Below, piece after piece: positions 43,668 to 51,988 of a stretch of 64,000 bases of DNA. Source of the stretch: an uncultured Pelagibacteraceae bacterium (lineage in GTDB: Bacteria > Pseudomonadota > Alphaproteobacteria > Pelagibacterales > Pelagibacteraceae). The notes under the pieces were generated by a model, which was given only the letters and a program-made list of their open reading frames with translations, ran no database searches and had not been told where the DNA came from. The DNA lies in assembly GCA_902571095.1 (NCBI GenBank), contig CACGAV010000002.1:22271-86270 (forward strand), read 5' to 3'. Position 1 is the first letter of the stretch. The number at the start of each line of letters is the position of its first letter. The position numbers were made by a program, and so were the translations under genes.

Positions 43668-44552
43668 ATGCTCTCAAAATCCCAATTAGCAATTATTTAT
43701 ATGATAGCTAGCGTAGCATGCTTCAGTATTATGGATATTATTGTAAAATATTTGAAAGACGTACCTTTTGGCCAAGTCCTTTTTATGCGATTTGCGTTTG
43801 GCATGATTCCAATAGTTCTTTTAATACCTCGTGAAAAATTTTCTACTTTTTATAAAACTAAAAGACCGGGACTTCATGCATGGAGAGCAACATGGGGCGC
43901 AATAGCAATCGTTGCTTTATTTATTGGCATTAGAAATATGCCGCTGGCTGATTGTATATCTTTAACTTTTTTAGGTCCTGTTTTTGTAACTATATTATCT
44001 GCACTTTTTCTAGGTGAAAAAATTAGAATGACTAGAATTTCTGCAATTATTCTTGGCATAATTGGTGGATTAATTATTATAAAACCGACATTTCACCAAT
44101 TTAATTTATTTTATTTTATGCCTTTAATTTTTGCTTTTGGTTTTGCTCAAGTAGCTTTATCAATTAAATCTTTATCCAAAACTGAACCAAATTATTTAAT
44201 AGCTTTTTATTTCTCATTATTATCAATGTTAATTGGTCTATGTACTCTAGTTAATGGTTGGATTTGGCCAACATTATATGAGTCTGTTCTATTTGTTATA
44301 TTAGGTTTGGCTGGTGGTTACGCTAATATTTTACTCACACAGTCTCTGAGAATGGCAGACACAGGTCTTGTTACTCCAATTAAATATTTATCATTAGTCT
44401 TTGCTGCTACAGCAGGATATTTTATTTTTGGAGAGCCTCTCAAATTGACAACTTTAGTTGGTGCAGGATTTATAGTCGTTGGTACATACATTATCTTTAG
44501 AAGAGAAGTAACTTTAAAAAAACAGGTGGTTCCTCCAAGATATGAAACCTAA
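43668..44552 (+). CDS. EamA/DMT-family transporter
   Basis: The product (294 residues from this start) has about ten membrane helices in two EamA repeats, with typical features such as MRFAFGMIPIVLLIP and SLTFLGPVFVTILSALFLGEKI in the first half and TPIKYLSLVFAATAGYFIFGEPL in the second. The track starts at 43638, but the ATG at 43668 (MLSKSQLAIIYMIAS) has a good ribosome-binding site AAAGGTGG 5 bp upstream and lies at the expected N-terminus. DMT transporters move metabolites such as amino acids or nucleotide bases; the substrate cannot be told. It overlaps the glycosylase gene by 11 bp. Confidence 0.88.
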   Translation: MLSKSQLAIIYMIASVACFSIMDIIVKYLKDVPFGQVLFMRFAFGMIPIVLLIPREKFSTFYKTKRPGLHAWRATWGAIAIVALFIGIRNMPLADCISLTFLGPVFVTILSALFLGEKIRMTRISAIILGIIGGLIIIKPTFHQFNLFYFMPLIFAFGFAQVALSIKSLSKTEPNYLIAFYFSLLSMLIGLCTLVNGWIWPTLYESVLFVILGLAGGYANILLTQSLRMADTGLVTPIKYLSLVFAATAGYFIFGEPLKLTTLVGAGFIVVGTYIIFRREVTLKKQVVPPRYET

Positions 44553-45159
44553 GTGGTGGAATAAAGGTAAAACACATCTATGCAAAAGAGATAAAGTGAT
44601 GAGAAAGCTTTTAAGCGTCTATAAGGGACACTTAACTACGCGAAATAATTTTTTTTATTCTTTAACTCGATCAATTATATCGCAACAGATTTCAGTTTCT
44701 GCAGCAGATTCGGTTTTTTCAAAATTTGAAAAAAAATGTAAAGGTAAAATTAATCCAAAAATTGTATCGCGTTTAACCATTACGGATCTTAGAAAATGTG
44801 GTCTGAGCAGAATGAAGGCATTAGGTATTAAAAGTTTGGCTGAAAAAATTTTGGATAAATCATTTAATCCTAAATTAATAAAAAAAATGTCTGATGAAGA
44901 AGCAATTAATTATCTTTCAACTTTAAGACAAATTGGAAGATGGTCTAGTGAAATGGTACTTATCTTTTTTTATAATAGGCCTAACATTTGGCCTGTTCAG
45001 GATATTGGTTTACTTAGGGCAATTTCAAATAATTATAAAAAAAAATACTTACCTCCCAAATCTTTTGTGAACAAACTACAAAAAAAGTTCTCACCCTATT
45101 GTACTCTCGCTGTAATGGCATTGTGGTATTCAGTAGACAATGAACCTGTACAGTATTAG
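44542..45159 (+). CDS. AlkA-like DNA-3-methyladenine glycosylase (HhH-GPD)
   Basis: The 205-residue product is a helix-hairpin-helix glycosylase that would remove alkylated bases. SLTRSIISQQISVSAADSVF matches the AlkA-type N-terminal helix, YLSTLRQIGRWSSEMVLIF is the hairpin with the G-I-G-x-W-T/S motif, and WPVQDIGLLRAI contains the catalytic Asp. It lacks the additional N-terminal domain of E. coli AlkA, so it is a compact single-domain enzyme. The gene overlaps the EamA transporter by 11 bp and precedes the purine phosphoribosyltransferase by 9 bp. Confidence 0.88.
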   Translation: MKPKWWNKGKTHLCKRDKVMRKLLSVYKGHLTTRNNFFYSLTRSIISQQISVSAADSVFSKFEKKCKGKINPKIVSRLTITDLRKCGLSRMKALGIKSLAEKILDKSFNPKLIKKMSDEEAINYLSTLRQIGRWSSEMVLIFFYNRPNIWPVQDIGLLRAISNNYKKKYLPPKSFVNKLQKKFSPYCTLAVMALWYSVDNEPVQY

Positions 45160-45168
45160 ATTTAAATT

Positions 45169-45699
45169 ATGACAGAAAAACTAATTATTTCTTGGGATGA
45201 TTATAATAAGACTGTAGAAAAATTAGCATTAATGGTTCACGAAAGTGGTTACAGGCCAACATTATTAGTCGGTATTATGCGTGGGGCTGCACCTATGATA
45301 GATGTTCTAAGTAGAGTTTTTAAGCTAAAATGTGCTTACTTAGCTGTAGAGTCTTATAGCGGTAAAGGTGTTGAGGACGAACAGGGTGATATAGTTTTTT
45401 CAAGAGAAATGAGTTCAATTGCAAAAAATATGGGTGGAAAAATATTATTATGTGATGATTTATCTGATACAGGTATTACCCTAAATAAAAGCGTTGATTG
45501 GTTAAAGAAGTATAAACCAATAAAAGATAAAATTGAAGATATTAAAACGGCAACTCTCTGGAAGAAAAAAAAATCTACTTTTGAACCAGATTATTGTGCA
45601 GTTAAACTAAAAAATGATCCATGGATTGTTCAACCATTTGAACATTACGAAGAAATAAGAATTGAAGAAATTGCAAAAAAGCATAAAAAAAAGGGTTAA
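45169..45699 (+). CDS. purine phosphoribosyltransferase (xanthine/hypoxanthine-guanine type)
   Basis: The 176-residue product transfers the phosphoribosyl group of PRPP to a purine base. The PRPP-binding motif is ILLCDDLSDTGITL near residue 93-106; LLVGIMRGAAPMIDVLSR and AYLAVESYSGKG also fit type I phosphoribosyltransferases, and PWIVQPFEHYEE near the end is like xanthine-guanine enzymes. Convergent with a purine permease gene, suggesting uptake and salvage of free purines. The terminal codons for KKKG and the stop lie in the left arm of a terminator hairpin. Confidence 0.85.
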   Translation: MTEKLIISWDDYNKTVEKLALMVHESGYRPTLLVGIMRGAAPMIDVLSRVFKLKCAYLAVESYSGKGVEDEQGDIVFSREMSSIAKNMGGKILLCDDLSDTGITLNKSVDWLKKYKPIKDKIEDIKTATLWKKKKSTFEPDYCAVKLKNDPWIVQPFEHYEEIRIEEIAKKHKKKG

Positions 45700-45719
45700 A
45701 ACTAAGTTTAACCCTTTTT
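45688..45719. terminator. bidirectional rho-independent terminator overlapping a stop codon
   Basis: AAAAAGGGTTAAA (45688-45700) and TTTAACCCTTTTT (45707-45719) are perfect 13-bp inverted arms around a 6-base loop ACTAAG. The A- and T-rich outer ends give a U-tract on either strand, so the element can stop both the phosphoribosyltransferase gene and the convergent purine permease gene. The TAA of the former (45697-45699) lies inside the left arm. This is the only convincing terminator I see between convergent genes in the window. Confidence 0.85.
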
Positions 45720-45738
45720 CTTTAAAATATTTGTTATT

Positions 45739-47097
45739 CTAAACTGAAAAACTCAAAACACTTAAAACCGCAACAACCCATATTGCAGGAGCAGTTTTAG
45801 ATGCTTTTCCGCTAAGAATTTTGATTAAAGCATATGCGATAAATGCAAGTGCTATACCATTAGAAATACTATATGTAAGTGGCATTGTGATCATAGCTAA
45901 AACTGCAGGCGCAGATTCTGCTATATCATTCCACTCAATATCTGTAATATTCCTTACAAAGAGTACCGCAACGTATACAAGTGCTGCACCATCTATTTCT
46001 TTTGGTAAACTTGTAGCCAAAGGTGCAAATCCTAAACACAAAAGAAATAAAACACCAATAACTAGTGATGTCATACCAGTTCTTCCTCCAGCTTTAACAC
46101 CAGCACCTGACTCTACATAACTAGTTACAGTAGTTGTACCAACTAAGCTTCCCGCAACTGTTCCAACGCTATCAGCTAGCATAGCCTTTTCTATATCTTG
46201 AACTTTTCCTTTGCTATCAACTTTTCCTGAAACATTTGCAACTGAAGTTAAAGTTCCAGCTGTATCGAAAAAGTCTATAAAGAATAATGTGAAGATTACA
46301 GTGAAACCACTGGCAGCTAAAACTTTACCGCTACTTATCCCTTCAAAAGCATCAAATAAATAACTCATCGACGGTGGCGCTGAAAAGACTCCATTAAACC
46401 TTGCAAGAGATGCACCATCTTTAATTGAAGCTCCTGTCCATTCCCACATAGGAAGCCAAGCAATAATACTGAAAACCAATATACCAATAATGATGTTTCC
46501 TTTAACTTTAAGTTTTTCTAAAACAATCATCACCACGAATGCTAAACAACCTAATAAAACTAACGGGTTTTTAATATCACCTAATGTCACTAATGTTACT
46601 GGATGATCTCCTACTACGCCCATTATCTCCAAACCTATTATTGCAAGAAAAAGTCCAATACCGGCCCCGATCCCAAGCTTTAAACTTTTAGGGATTGAAT
46701 TAATAATCCAAGCTCTAATCGGTGTTAATGAAATTGCTAAGAAAAATATACCAGCAACAAGTACTGTAGCTAATGCTTCTGCAGGCGTGTATCCCATTCC
46801 TCCAACAACGCCAAAAGCTACAAACGCATTTATTCCCATACCGGGAGCAAGACCTATTGGCCAAGTTTTTCCATAAAATGCCATTATAAAACATGCTAAA
46901 GCAGTTGCAACAATCGTAGCGGTGAAGACACCGCCAAAGTCAAAAAAACCTTTTTCTGTCCCAGCAAATTCGCCAGAGAGTATAAAAGGGTTTAAAAACA
47001 TAATGTACGCCATAGTTAAAAAAGTAGTAACACCAGCTACTACTTCTGTTCTAAAGTTTGTTTTATGTTTTTTATATTCAAAATATTTATCCATCAT
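45739..47097 (-). CDS. NCS2-family purine (hypoxanthine/adenine/guanine) permease, AzgA type
   Basis: The product (452 residues) is a polytopic transporter with about 12-14 membrane segments. Hallmarks of the AzgA/PbuG branch are FRTEVVAGVTTFLTMAYIMFLNP, GLAPGMGINAFVAF, FTLFFIDFFDTAGTLTSVAN and GTTTVTSYVESGAGV, the last containing the substrate-site residues. The ORF track starts at a TTG (47112), but that codon lies in a clear GGAGG ribosome-binding site 8 bp before the ATG at 47097, which is therefore the better start. It imports purine bases for the salvage phosphoribosyltransferase encoded convergently. The 158-bp leader has no visible purine riboswitch motif. Confidence 0.93.
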   Translation of the reverse strand: MMDKYFEYKKHKTNFRTEVVAGVTTFLTMAYIMFLNPFILSGEFAGTEKGFFDFGGVFTATIVATALACFIMAFYGKTWPIGLAPGMGINAFVAFGVVGGMGYTPAEALATVLVAGIFFLAISLTPIRAWIINSIPKSLKLGIGAGIGLFLAIIGLEIMGVVGDHPVTLVTLGDIKNPLVLLGCLAFVVMIVLEKLKVKGNIIIGILVFSIIAWLPMWEWTGASIKDGASLARFNGVFSAPPSMSYLFDAFEGISSGKVLAASGFTVIFTLFFIDFFDTAGTLTSVANVSGKVDSKGKVQDIEKAMLADSVGTVAGSLVGTTTVTSYVESGAGVKAGGRTGMTSLVIGVLFLLCLGFAPLATSLPKEIDGAALVYVAVLFVRNITDIEWNDIAESAPAVLAMITMPLTYSISNGIALAFIAYALIKILSGKASKTAPAIWVVAVLSVLSFSV

Positions 47098-47255
47098 AGT
47101 TTTATCCTCCAATTTTTATGATTTATATTACTTAAACCAAAAGATTAAAGTTAAAGTTATTTGGTAATTAAATTGAAAGTTGTATGTTGTTTATAACTAT
47201 TTTTGATATAATTAAAAACTGAGCAATTTAGTGTTGCAATAAACTATAATTAGAT

Positions 47256-47552
47256 ATGAAAAATTTTATCATCTTAATAATCGTATGTTTTCTAATCACA
47301 GGTTGTAAAACTGTTACCACAAAAGTTGATGAAGTATCAAAAAAAGAAACAGAAAAACTCGATAATTTTCTTAAAAAACCAGCATCAGAACTAAAAATAG
47401 AATTTGGTAAACCCGATGCGATTGAAACTGCAAAAAATAAAAATAAAGTTTTGGTTTATTACGACTCAAAATTTAAAATTAAATGTGAAAGAAGATTTGA
47501 AGTAGACGAAAATAATATCGTTATTGGCTTTAATAGTAAAAATTGTTTTTAA
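47256..47552 (+). CDS. small lipoprotein, function unknown
   Basis: The 98-residue product has a type II signal peptide ending in the lipobox LITGCKT (Cys at about residue 17). The mature part has a helical stretch, then LKKPASELKIEFGKPDAIETAKNKNKVLVYYDSKFKIKC, which recalls the short alpha-beta fold of SmpA/OmlA-like lipoproteins, although resemblance is weak. Two further cysteines (IKCERR, KNCF) could form a disulfide. It is transcribed alone and is divergent from the purine permease; its stop lies in a TTAA shared with ptrB. Confidence 0.6.
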   Translation: MKNFIILIIVCFLITGCKTVTTKVDEVSKKETEKLDNFLKKPASELKIEFGKPDAIETAKNKNKVLVYYDSKFKIKCERRFEVDENNIVIGFNSKNCF

Positions 47553-49618
47553 TTTAATTTATTTGAAATTTTTAGTGCAAAAGCATAATCAAAAGCTATA
47601 TCCTCTATTATGTTTTTTCTACCTGATCGAGACCCATGCCCTGCATCCATTTCACATTTAAAAAGAAGCAAATTATTATCTGTTTTATTGTCTCTAAGTT
47701 TTGCACAATACTTTGTGGGCTCATCAAACAAAACTCTTGAGTCAGAAAGAGATGTTGTAATCAAAATATTTGGATAATCTTTTTTTTCTATATTGTCATA
47801 TGGAGCATAAGAACGAATATACTCAAAATGTTCTTTATTATTCTTTGCATCACCAAATTCTAATACTTCTCCAGGTGTTAGAGGAAGAGTATGATCCATA
47901 TTAGTCGTTAAATTATCTACAAAAGGTACAGCCATAATCGCACCTAAAAAAATATTTGGTTCTTGATTTACAACATTTGAAACTAAAAGACCTCCAGCAG
48001 AGCCACCGTAAGCTATTATTTTTTTTTCACTTGTATATTTTTTTTTAATTAAAAATTTGGCACAACTTATAAAATCAGAAAATGTATTTTTTTTATTCAT
48101 CATTTTGCCTTCTTTCCACCAAGACATTCCTCTCTCAAGACCACCTCGGATATGACATGTTGCCCAAATAATATTTCTATCTATCAAAGAAAATTTTGAT
48201 GTTGAGAAGCTTGGTGACATTGAACTTCCGTAACTTCCATATCCATACAATAATAAATTTGCACTACCATCTAATTTTGTTTTTTTATGGTATGTAATAG
48301 TGATTGGTATCTCTCTTCCATCATGGCTAGAACAATTAATTCTCTCAACAATATAATCATCTCTATTATGACCCGATGGAACCTCTTGTTCTTTAACAAG
48401 TTTTTTTTCTTTTGTTTTTAAATTATATTCAAATGTTCGTACTGGTGTTTTTGGAGACTCATAACTAATCCTAATCAAATCAGTATCTTTTTCTTTTTGC
48501 ATTAAACTTATACCTGAGGAAATTACTTTTTCATCATCAAATAACAATTGCTCTTCTTTATTAGTTTTTATATCTCTAACAAAAATTTTTTGTAAAGCGT
48601 CTGATACTTCAGATCTAATTATCCAGTTTTTTAAAAATGTGAGTCCGCCAATAAGGACACCATTTTTAGCTGGAACAAAATCCTTCCAATCTCCAAGTTT
48701 TATATTCAGGCACCTGACAATTTTGAAATCTTCCGCATTTTTATTTGTCCACATCCACCACCAGCCCCCAAAACTATCTATGCTATATTGAATACCCTCT
48801 TCCCTTTTTATTATTAATTTAGGTTTAAATTCTTTTTCATCTTTGTGAAAATAGTAAACCTCCGATGTTGTGTGTTCACTTGTTTCGACAAAATAATAAT
48901 TCTCACAACTACTTGAGCTAATCGAACATGTAAATCTCTCTGATTTTTCTTCAAAAATTAATTTATCTTCTTTACTTGATGTACCCAGCTTATGTTGGTA
49001 AATTTTTCTGGCTCTGTGTTGTGAGTCATGTTTCCTGTAAAAAAAAGATTTATCATCGTAAGCCCACACAATACCGCCAGCTGTATCTCTAATAGGGTCC
49101 TCAACAATTTTATTATCTGAAATTCTTCTTAGAAAAATTGTGAAATATTCTCCACCTTTATCATCAATAGAATAAGCTAATAACTCATCGTTGTAAGAAA
49201 CCTCAAGATCACCGGCGCTAAAAAATTTTTTCCCTTTGGCCTCACGATCCCCATCCCAATAAGTTTCTATTTTGGTATCTCCAATTTTTCTTCTTAGTTT
49301 TTTAGAGTAGTTGCCTTCTTTTGTAGTTTTAGTCCAGTATTCATATTTTTTATCTTTATAAGGTAGACTTTCATCATCTAATTTAATTCTACCTTCAATT
49401 TCTTCAAAAATTTTTTTTTGAATTTTATGGGTATCGGCCATTTCTCCTTTAGTGTATGCATTTTCAGCCTCAAGATATTTTCTTACCTCGGGGTTAACTT
49501 TGTTAGGATCTCTTAGAATTTCTAAACAATTGTCTTGATGTACCCACGAATAATCATCAATCCAATTGTAACCATGACAACTTTTCTTTTCAGGTTGTTT
49601 CCTTAATCGTGGTATCAT
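47549..49618 (-). CDS. ptrB: oligopeptidase B (S9A prolyl oligopeptidase family)
   Basis: Oligopeptidase B cuts small peptides after basic residues. The 689-residue product has the N-terminal seven-bladed propeller (about 70-400) and a C-terminal alpha/beta hydrolase domain with nucleophile motif AYGGSAGGLLVSNVVN, Asp in TTSLSDSRV and His in EMDAGHGSRSGR. SCHIRGGLERGMSWWKEGK-like ATCHIRGGLERGMSWW and LYGYGSYGSSMSP are typical of the family. No signal peptide is present. The start codon is 6 bp from the start of the divergent J-domain gene, so its promoter must lie inside that gene. It shares TTAA with the lipoprotein stop. Confidence 0.93.
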   Translation of the reverse strand: MIPRLRKQPEKKSCHGYNWIDDYSWVHQDNCLEILRDPNKVNPEVRKYLEAENAYTKGEMADTHKIQKKIFEEIEGRIKLDDESLPYKDKKYEYWTKTTKEGNYSKKLRRKIGDTKIETYWDGDREAKGKKFFSAGDLEVSYNDELLAYSIDDKGGEYFTIFLRRISDNKIVEDPIRDTAGGIVWAYDDKSFFYRKHDSQHRARKIYQHKLGTSSKEDKLIFEEKSERFTCSISSSSCENYYFVETSEHTTSEVYYFHKDEKEFKPKLIIKREEGIQYSIDSFGGWWWMWTNKNAEDFKIVRCLNIKLGDWKDFVPAKNGVLIGGLTFLKNWIIRSEVSDALQKIFVRDIKTNKEEQLLFDDEKVISSGISLMQKEKDTDLIRISYESPKTPVRTFEYNLKTKEKKLVKEQEVPSGHNRDDYIVERINCSSHDGREIPITITYHKKTKLDGSANLLLYGYGSYGSSMSPSFSTSKFSLIDRNIIWATCHIRGGLERGMSWWKEGKMMNKKNTFSDFISCAKFLIKKKYTSEKKIIAYGGSAGGLLVSNVVNQEPNIFLGAIMAVPFVDNLTTNMDHTLPLTPGEVLEFGDAKNNKEHFEYIRSYAPYDNIEKKDYPNILITTSLSDSRVLFDEPTKYCAKLRDNKTDNNLLLFKCEMDAGHGSRSGRKNIIEDIAFDYAFALKISNKLN

Positions 49619-49624
49619 ATTTTT

Positions 49625-50137
49625 ATGAATTTATTTTTAATCATTGGAATTTGTTCAGTAATTCTATATCTTTTATTGAATTTTTTTGCTAAAGCAAGTA
49701 GCAAAAAAATCGCAAAAGGCATTAGATATATAATCTTTACTATTGGAATTCTTTTAGCCATAGCTTTGTTTATAGTTGGAAGATATGCTTTTAGTATTCC
49801 AATCCTAATCTTTTTGCTTCCTTTATTAAAATTAAAAGGTATTGGCGGAATTTTTCAGCTAATTCAACTTTGGAGGTTGATTAGTTATCTTCGTCAAACA
49901 GGAAGGTATTCATTTAGATCAGGAACGAATTATTCAAAAGCATCATCAAATATTTCACTTGATGATGCATATAATATTTTAGGCTGTAAAAAAGGATGCA
50001 CAAAATTAGAGGTCTTATCAAAATATAAAAAAATTATGGCAAAACTGCACCCTGATAGAAATGACACAGATACAACCAAGCTCGCGCAAATGGTATCAGA
50101 AGCTAAAGAAACTATTTTAAAAAATGATTTTACTTAA
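49625..50137 (+). CDS. membrane-anchored J-domain protein
   Basis: The 170-residue product has two or three N-terminal membrane segments (about 2-20, 35-50 and 55-72), a linker and a C-terminal J domain with the DnaK-stimulating HPD motif in IMAKLHPDRNDTDTT. The order of membrane segment then J domain recalls the Tim14/Pam18 and DjlC-type proteins, which recruit Hsp70 to a membrane site. The client is unknown. The gene begins 6 bp from the divergent ptrB start and ends in a TTAA shared with the GT9 gene. Confidence 0.78.
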   Translation: MNLFLIIGICSVILYLLLNFFAKASSKKIAKGIRYIIFTIGILLAIALFIVGRYAFSIPILIFLLPLLKLKGIGGIFQLIQLWRLISYLRQTGRYSFRSGTNYSKASSNISLDDAYNILGCKKGCTKLEVLSKYKKIMAKLHPDRNDTDTTKLAQMVSEAKETILKNDFT

Positions 50138-51051
50138 TTTAAGATAGAATTTGCTTTATCTAAAACCTCATCGAAAGATATTTTTTCGCTCCCTAAAGTA
50201 TCATGTTTTGTACTATTTTTTTCTCCTACAGGTTCAATGACTTCCATGAATGAAGAGTATTTGCCATAGGTCATAACAGGACTATCCATAAACAATGTGA
50301 GCGTTTTGACCTTAAGTGCACAAGCTATATGGGCGAAACCTGTATCATTAGACACTACAAGATCACAATTTTTTATAATGGGCAAAGTTTCTTTTATAGT
50401 TAATTTTTCAAAGGACTTACATTTGTCATAAATATCTGAATCTTTAAATTTATTTATTAAATCAATATCTTTTAAACCTCCGGCCAAATAAAATGTACAT
50501 TTGTGTTTTTTTAGTAATTCTTGTGCAAGTTTTATATAATTTTCAACAGCCCACCTTTTGGTAGGACCAGAAGCAGAAATACCTAAACAAATATGTTTAA
50601 TATTTTTATCAAAAGTATTTATAGTTTTAATTTTAAGATTTGGTTCTGTAGAAACTATCTCTCCAATAATGTTTTCTGTAAATATTTTAGCACTGTGAAC
50701 TAAATTATCTTTTGATCTAAATAGAGGATATTGAAATATTGATTTAATACCTGAAAATTTTGCAATTAAATTGTATCTTAAAGAACTATTAAAAATAAAC
50801 ACTTTATCGAAATTTCTTTTTTTTATTTCATTTGATAGTTTGAAAAAACCAGAAAGACCATCCTTATTTTTACTTAAAATGATTATTTCATCTATATTTT
50901 CATCATTTGATAAAAGATCGGATGCTTTTGAGCTTTCTTTTACAAGAATACTTACCTTAGCTTTAAATTTTTTTGAAATTGCATGAATATAGGGTAAAAA
51001 AATTACCATATCACCGATTCCGTATCTTTGTTGAATAATAAGAATTTTCAT
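50134..51051 (-). CDS. glycosyltransferase family 9 (heptosyltransferase-like)
   Basis: The 305-residue product resembles ADP-heptose:LPS heptosyltransferases. Landmarks are the N-terminal ILIIQQRYGIGDMVIFLPYI, GISASGPTKRWAVENYIKLA (the S-x-x-K-R-W/x-x-E-x-Y/F segment) and VVSNDTGFAHIACALKVKTL, with the conserved D-T/S-G-x-x-H of the family. It is likely to act in surface glycan or lipopolysaccharide core synthesis. It stands alone, divergent from the DapA-family gene, without other glycan genes nearby. Confidence 0.82.
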   Translation of the reverse strand: MKILIIQQRYGIGDMVIFLPYIHAISKKFKAKVSILVKESSKASDLLSNDENIDEIIILSKNKDGLSGFFKLSNEIKKRNFDKVFIFNSSLRYNLIAKFSGIKSIFQYPLFRSKDNLVHSAKIFTENIIGEIVSTEPNLKIKTINTFDKNIKHICLGISASGPTKRWAVENYIKLAQELLKKHKCTFYLAGGLKDIDLINKFKDSDIYDKCKSFEKLTIKETLPIIKNCDLVVSNDTGFAHIACALKVKTLTLFMDSPVMTYGKYSSFMEVIEPVGEKNSTKHDTLGSEKISFDEVLDKANSILN

Positions 51052-51097
51052 TCTTTTTTAATTTATAGTACGTTTATATATAAATTTAGGTAAAAAC

Positions 51098-51988
51098 ATG
51101 TCAAAAATTTTAAAAGGTGTATTTGCTGCAGCAATGTCTGCTTTAAAAGCAGATTTGAGCCTCGATATCAAAGAAACTATAAATCATGCAAAACTTAATC
51201 TTGATAATCAGGGAGTAGGGTCAGCTTTCTTTGGTAGCACAGGATGCGGACAATTAATTTCAGTTGATGAAAAGAAAAATTTTATAAGCGCACTGTCAAA
51301 AGAAAGTTTCTCAGAAAAAATTTTAATCGGAACTTCGACCAATAGCTTAAAAGACACGACTGATATTATGAAACACTCAATAGAGTTGGGTTTTAGTAAT
51401 TTTTTAATTATGAATGTTGCATATTATAAAAATAATGACACTGGAGTGTTTAATTTTTATAAAAACATTATAAGAGAAGTTCCAAACTCTAAAATTATTC
51501 TTTATAATTTTTCTACATTAAGTGGTTACACTTTTACACCAGATATAACAAAAAAACTTAAAGAGTCTTTCCCCAAAAATATAATTGGCATGAAAGATAG
51601 CACCGGAAATCTTTGGGAAAATTTTAAAATGGAGAATTTTTCAATGTTTGTTGGTAGTGAGAAAAAATTATTAGACGGATTAAAAGTTGGAGCAGCTGGG
51701 TGTATATCAGCAACAACAAATTTTACAGGAAAAATTGCAAAAAAAGTTTTTGATGATTTTAATAAAAGTGGGGACTCGTCGAGCGACCCAAAACTGAAGG
51801 CATTAAGATCAGCTTTTGATGAAACAGGAAATTTAATTTCAGCGCTTCATACCATTAAGAGTCTAGAAAATAAAATTTTTACAAATTTATTACCACCCCA
51901 GGTTTTATTAAGTGATGACAAAAAAGATAAGCTAATTAAAAAATTAAGGGAACTTGGTGCGTTAACAAATAAAAATATTGCTGCATAA
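51098..51988 (+). CDS. DapA/N-acetylneuraminate lyase-family aldolase
   Basis: The 296-residue product is a class I aldolase barrel. The Schiff-base Lys is in NIIGMKDSTGNLW and the catalytic Tyr in KIILYNFSTLSGYTF. The N-terminal loop reads GSTGCGQLISVDEK rather than the GTTGExxTLSxEE of true dihydrodipicolinate synthase, so I do not assign lysine synthesis; a 2-keto-3-deoxy sugar acid or other pyruvate-dependent lyase is possible. Its TAA overlaps the ATG of the downstream cfa-like gene (TAATG), implying translational coupling between two genes with no obvious metabolic link. Confidence 0.82.
   Translation: MSKILKGVFAAAMSALKADLSLDIKETINHAKLNLDNQGVGSAFFGSTGCGQLISVDEKKNFISALSKESFSEKILIGTSTNSLKDTTDIMKHSIELGFSNFLIMNVAYYKNNDTGVFNFYKNIIREVPNSKIILYNFSTLSGYTFTPDITKKLKESFPKNIIGMKDSTGNLWENFKMENFSMFVGSEKKLLDGLKVGAAGCISATTNFTGKIAKKVFDDFNKSGDSSSDPKLKALRSAFDETGNLISALHTIKSLENKIFTNLLPPQVLLSDDKKDKLIKKLRELGALTNKNIAA

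Noticed and set aside
47098-47255. Purine riboswitch upstream of the purine permease
   Set aside because: No purine aptamer core or three-way junction pattern is visible on the minus strand; only a GGAGG ribosome-binding site stands out.
51098-51988. dapA, dihydrodipicolinate synthase proper
   Set aside because: The GTTGE loop is replaced by GSTGCGQ and there is no lysine-pathway context, so only the superfamily is given.
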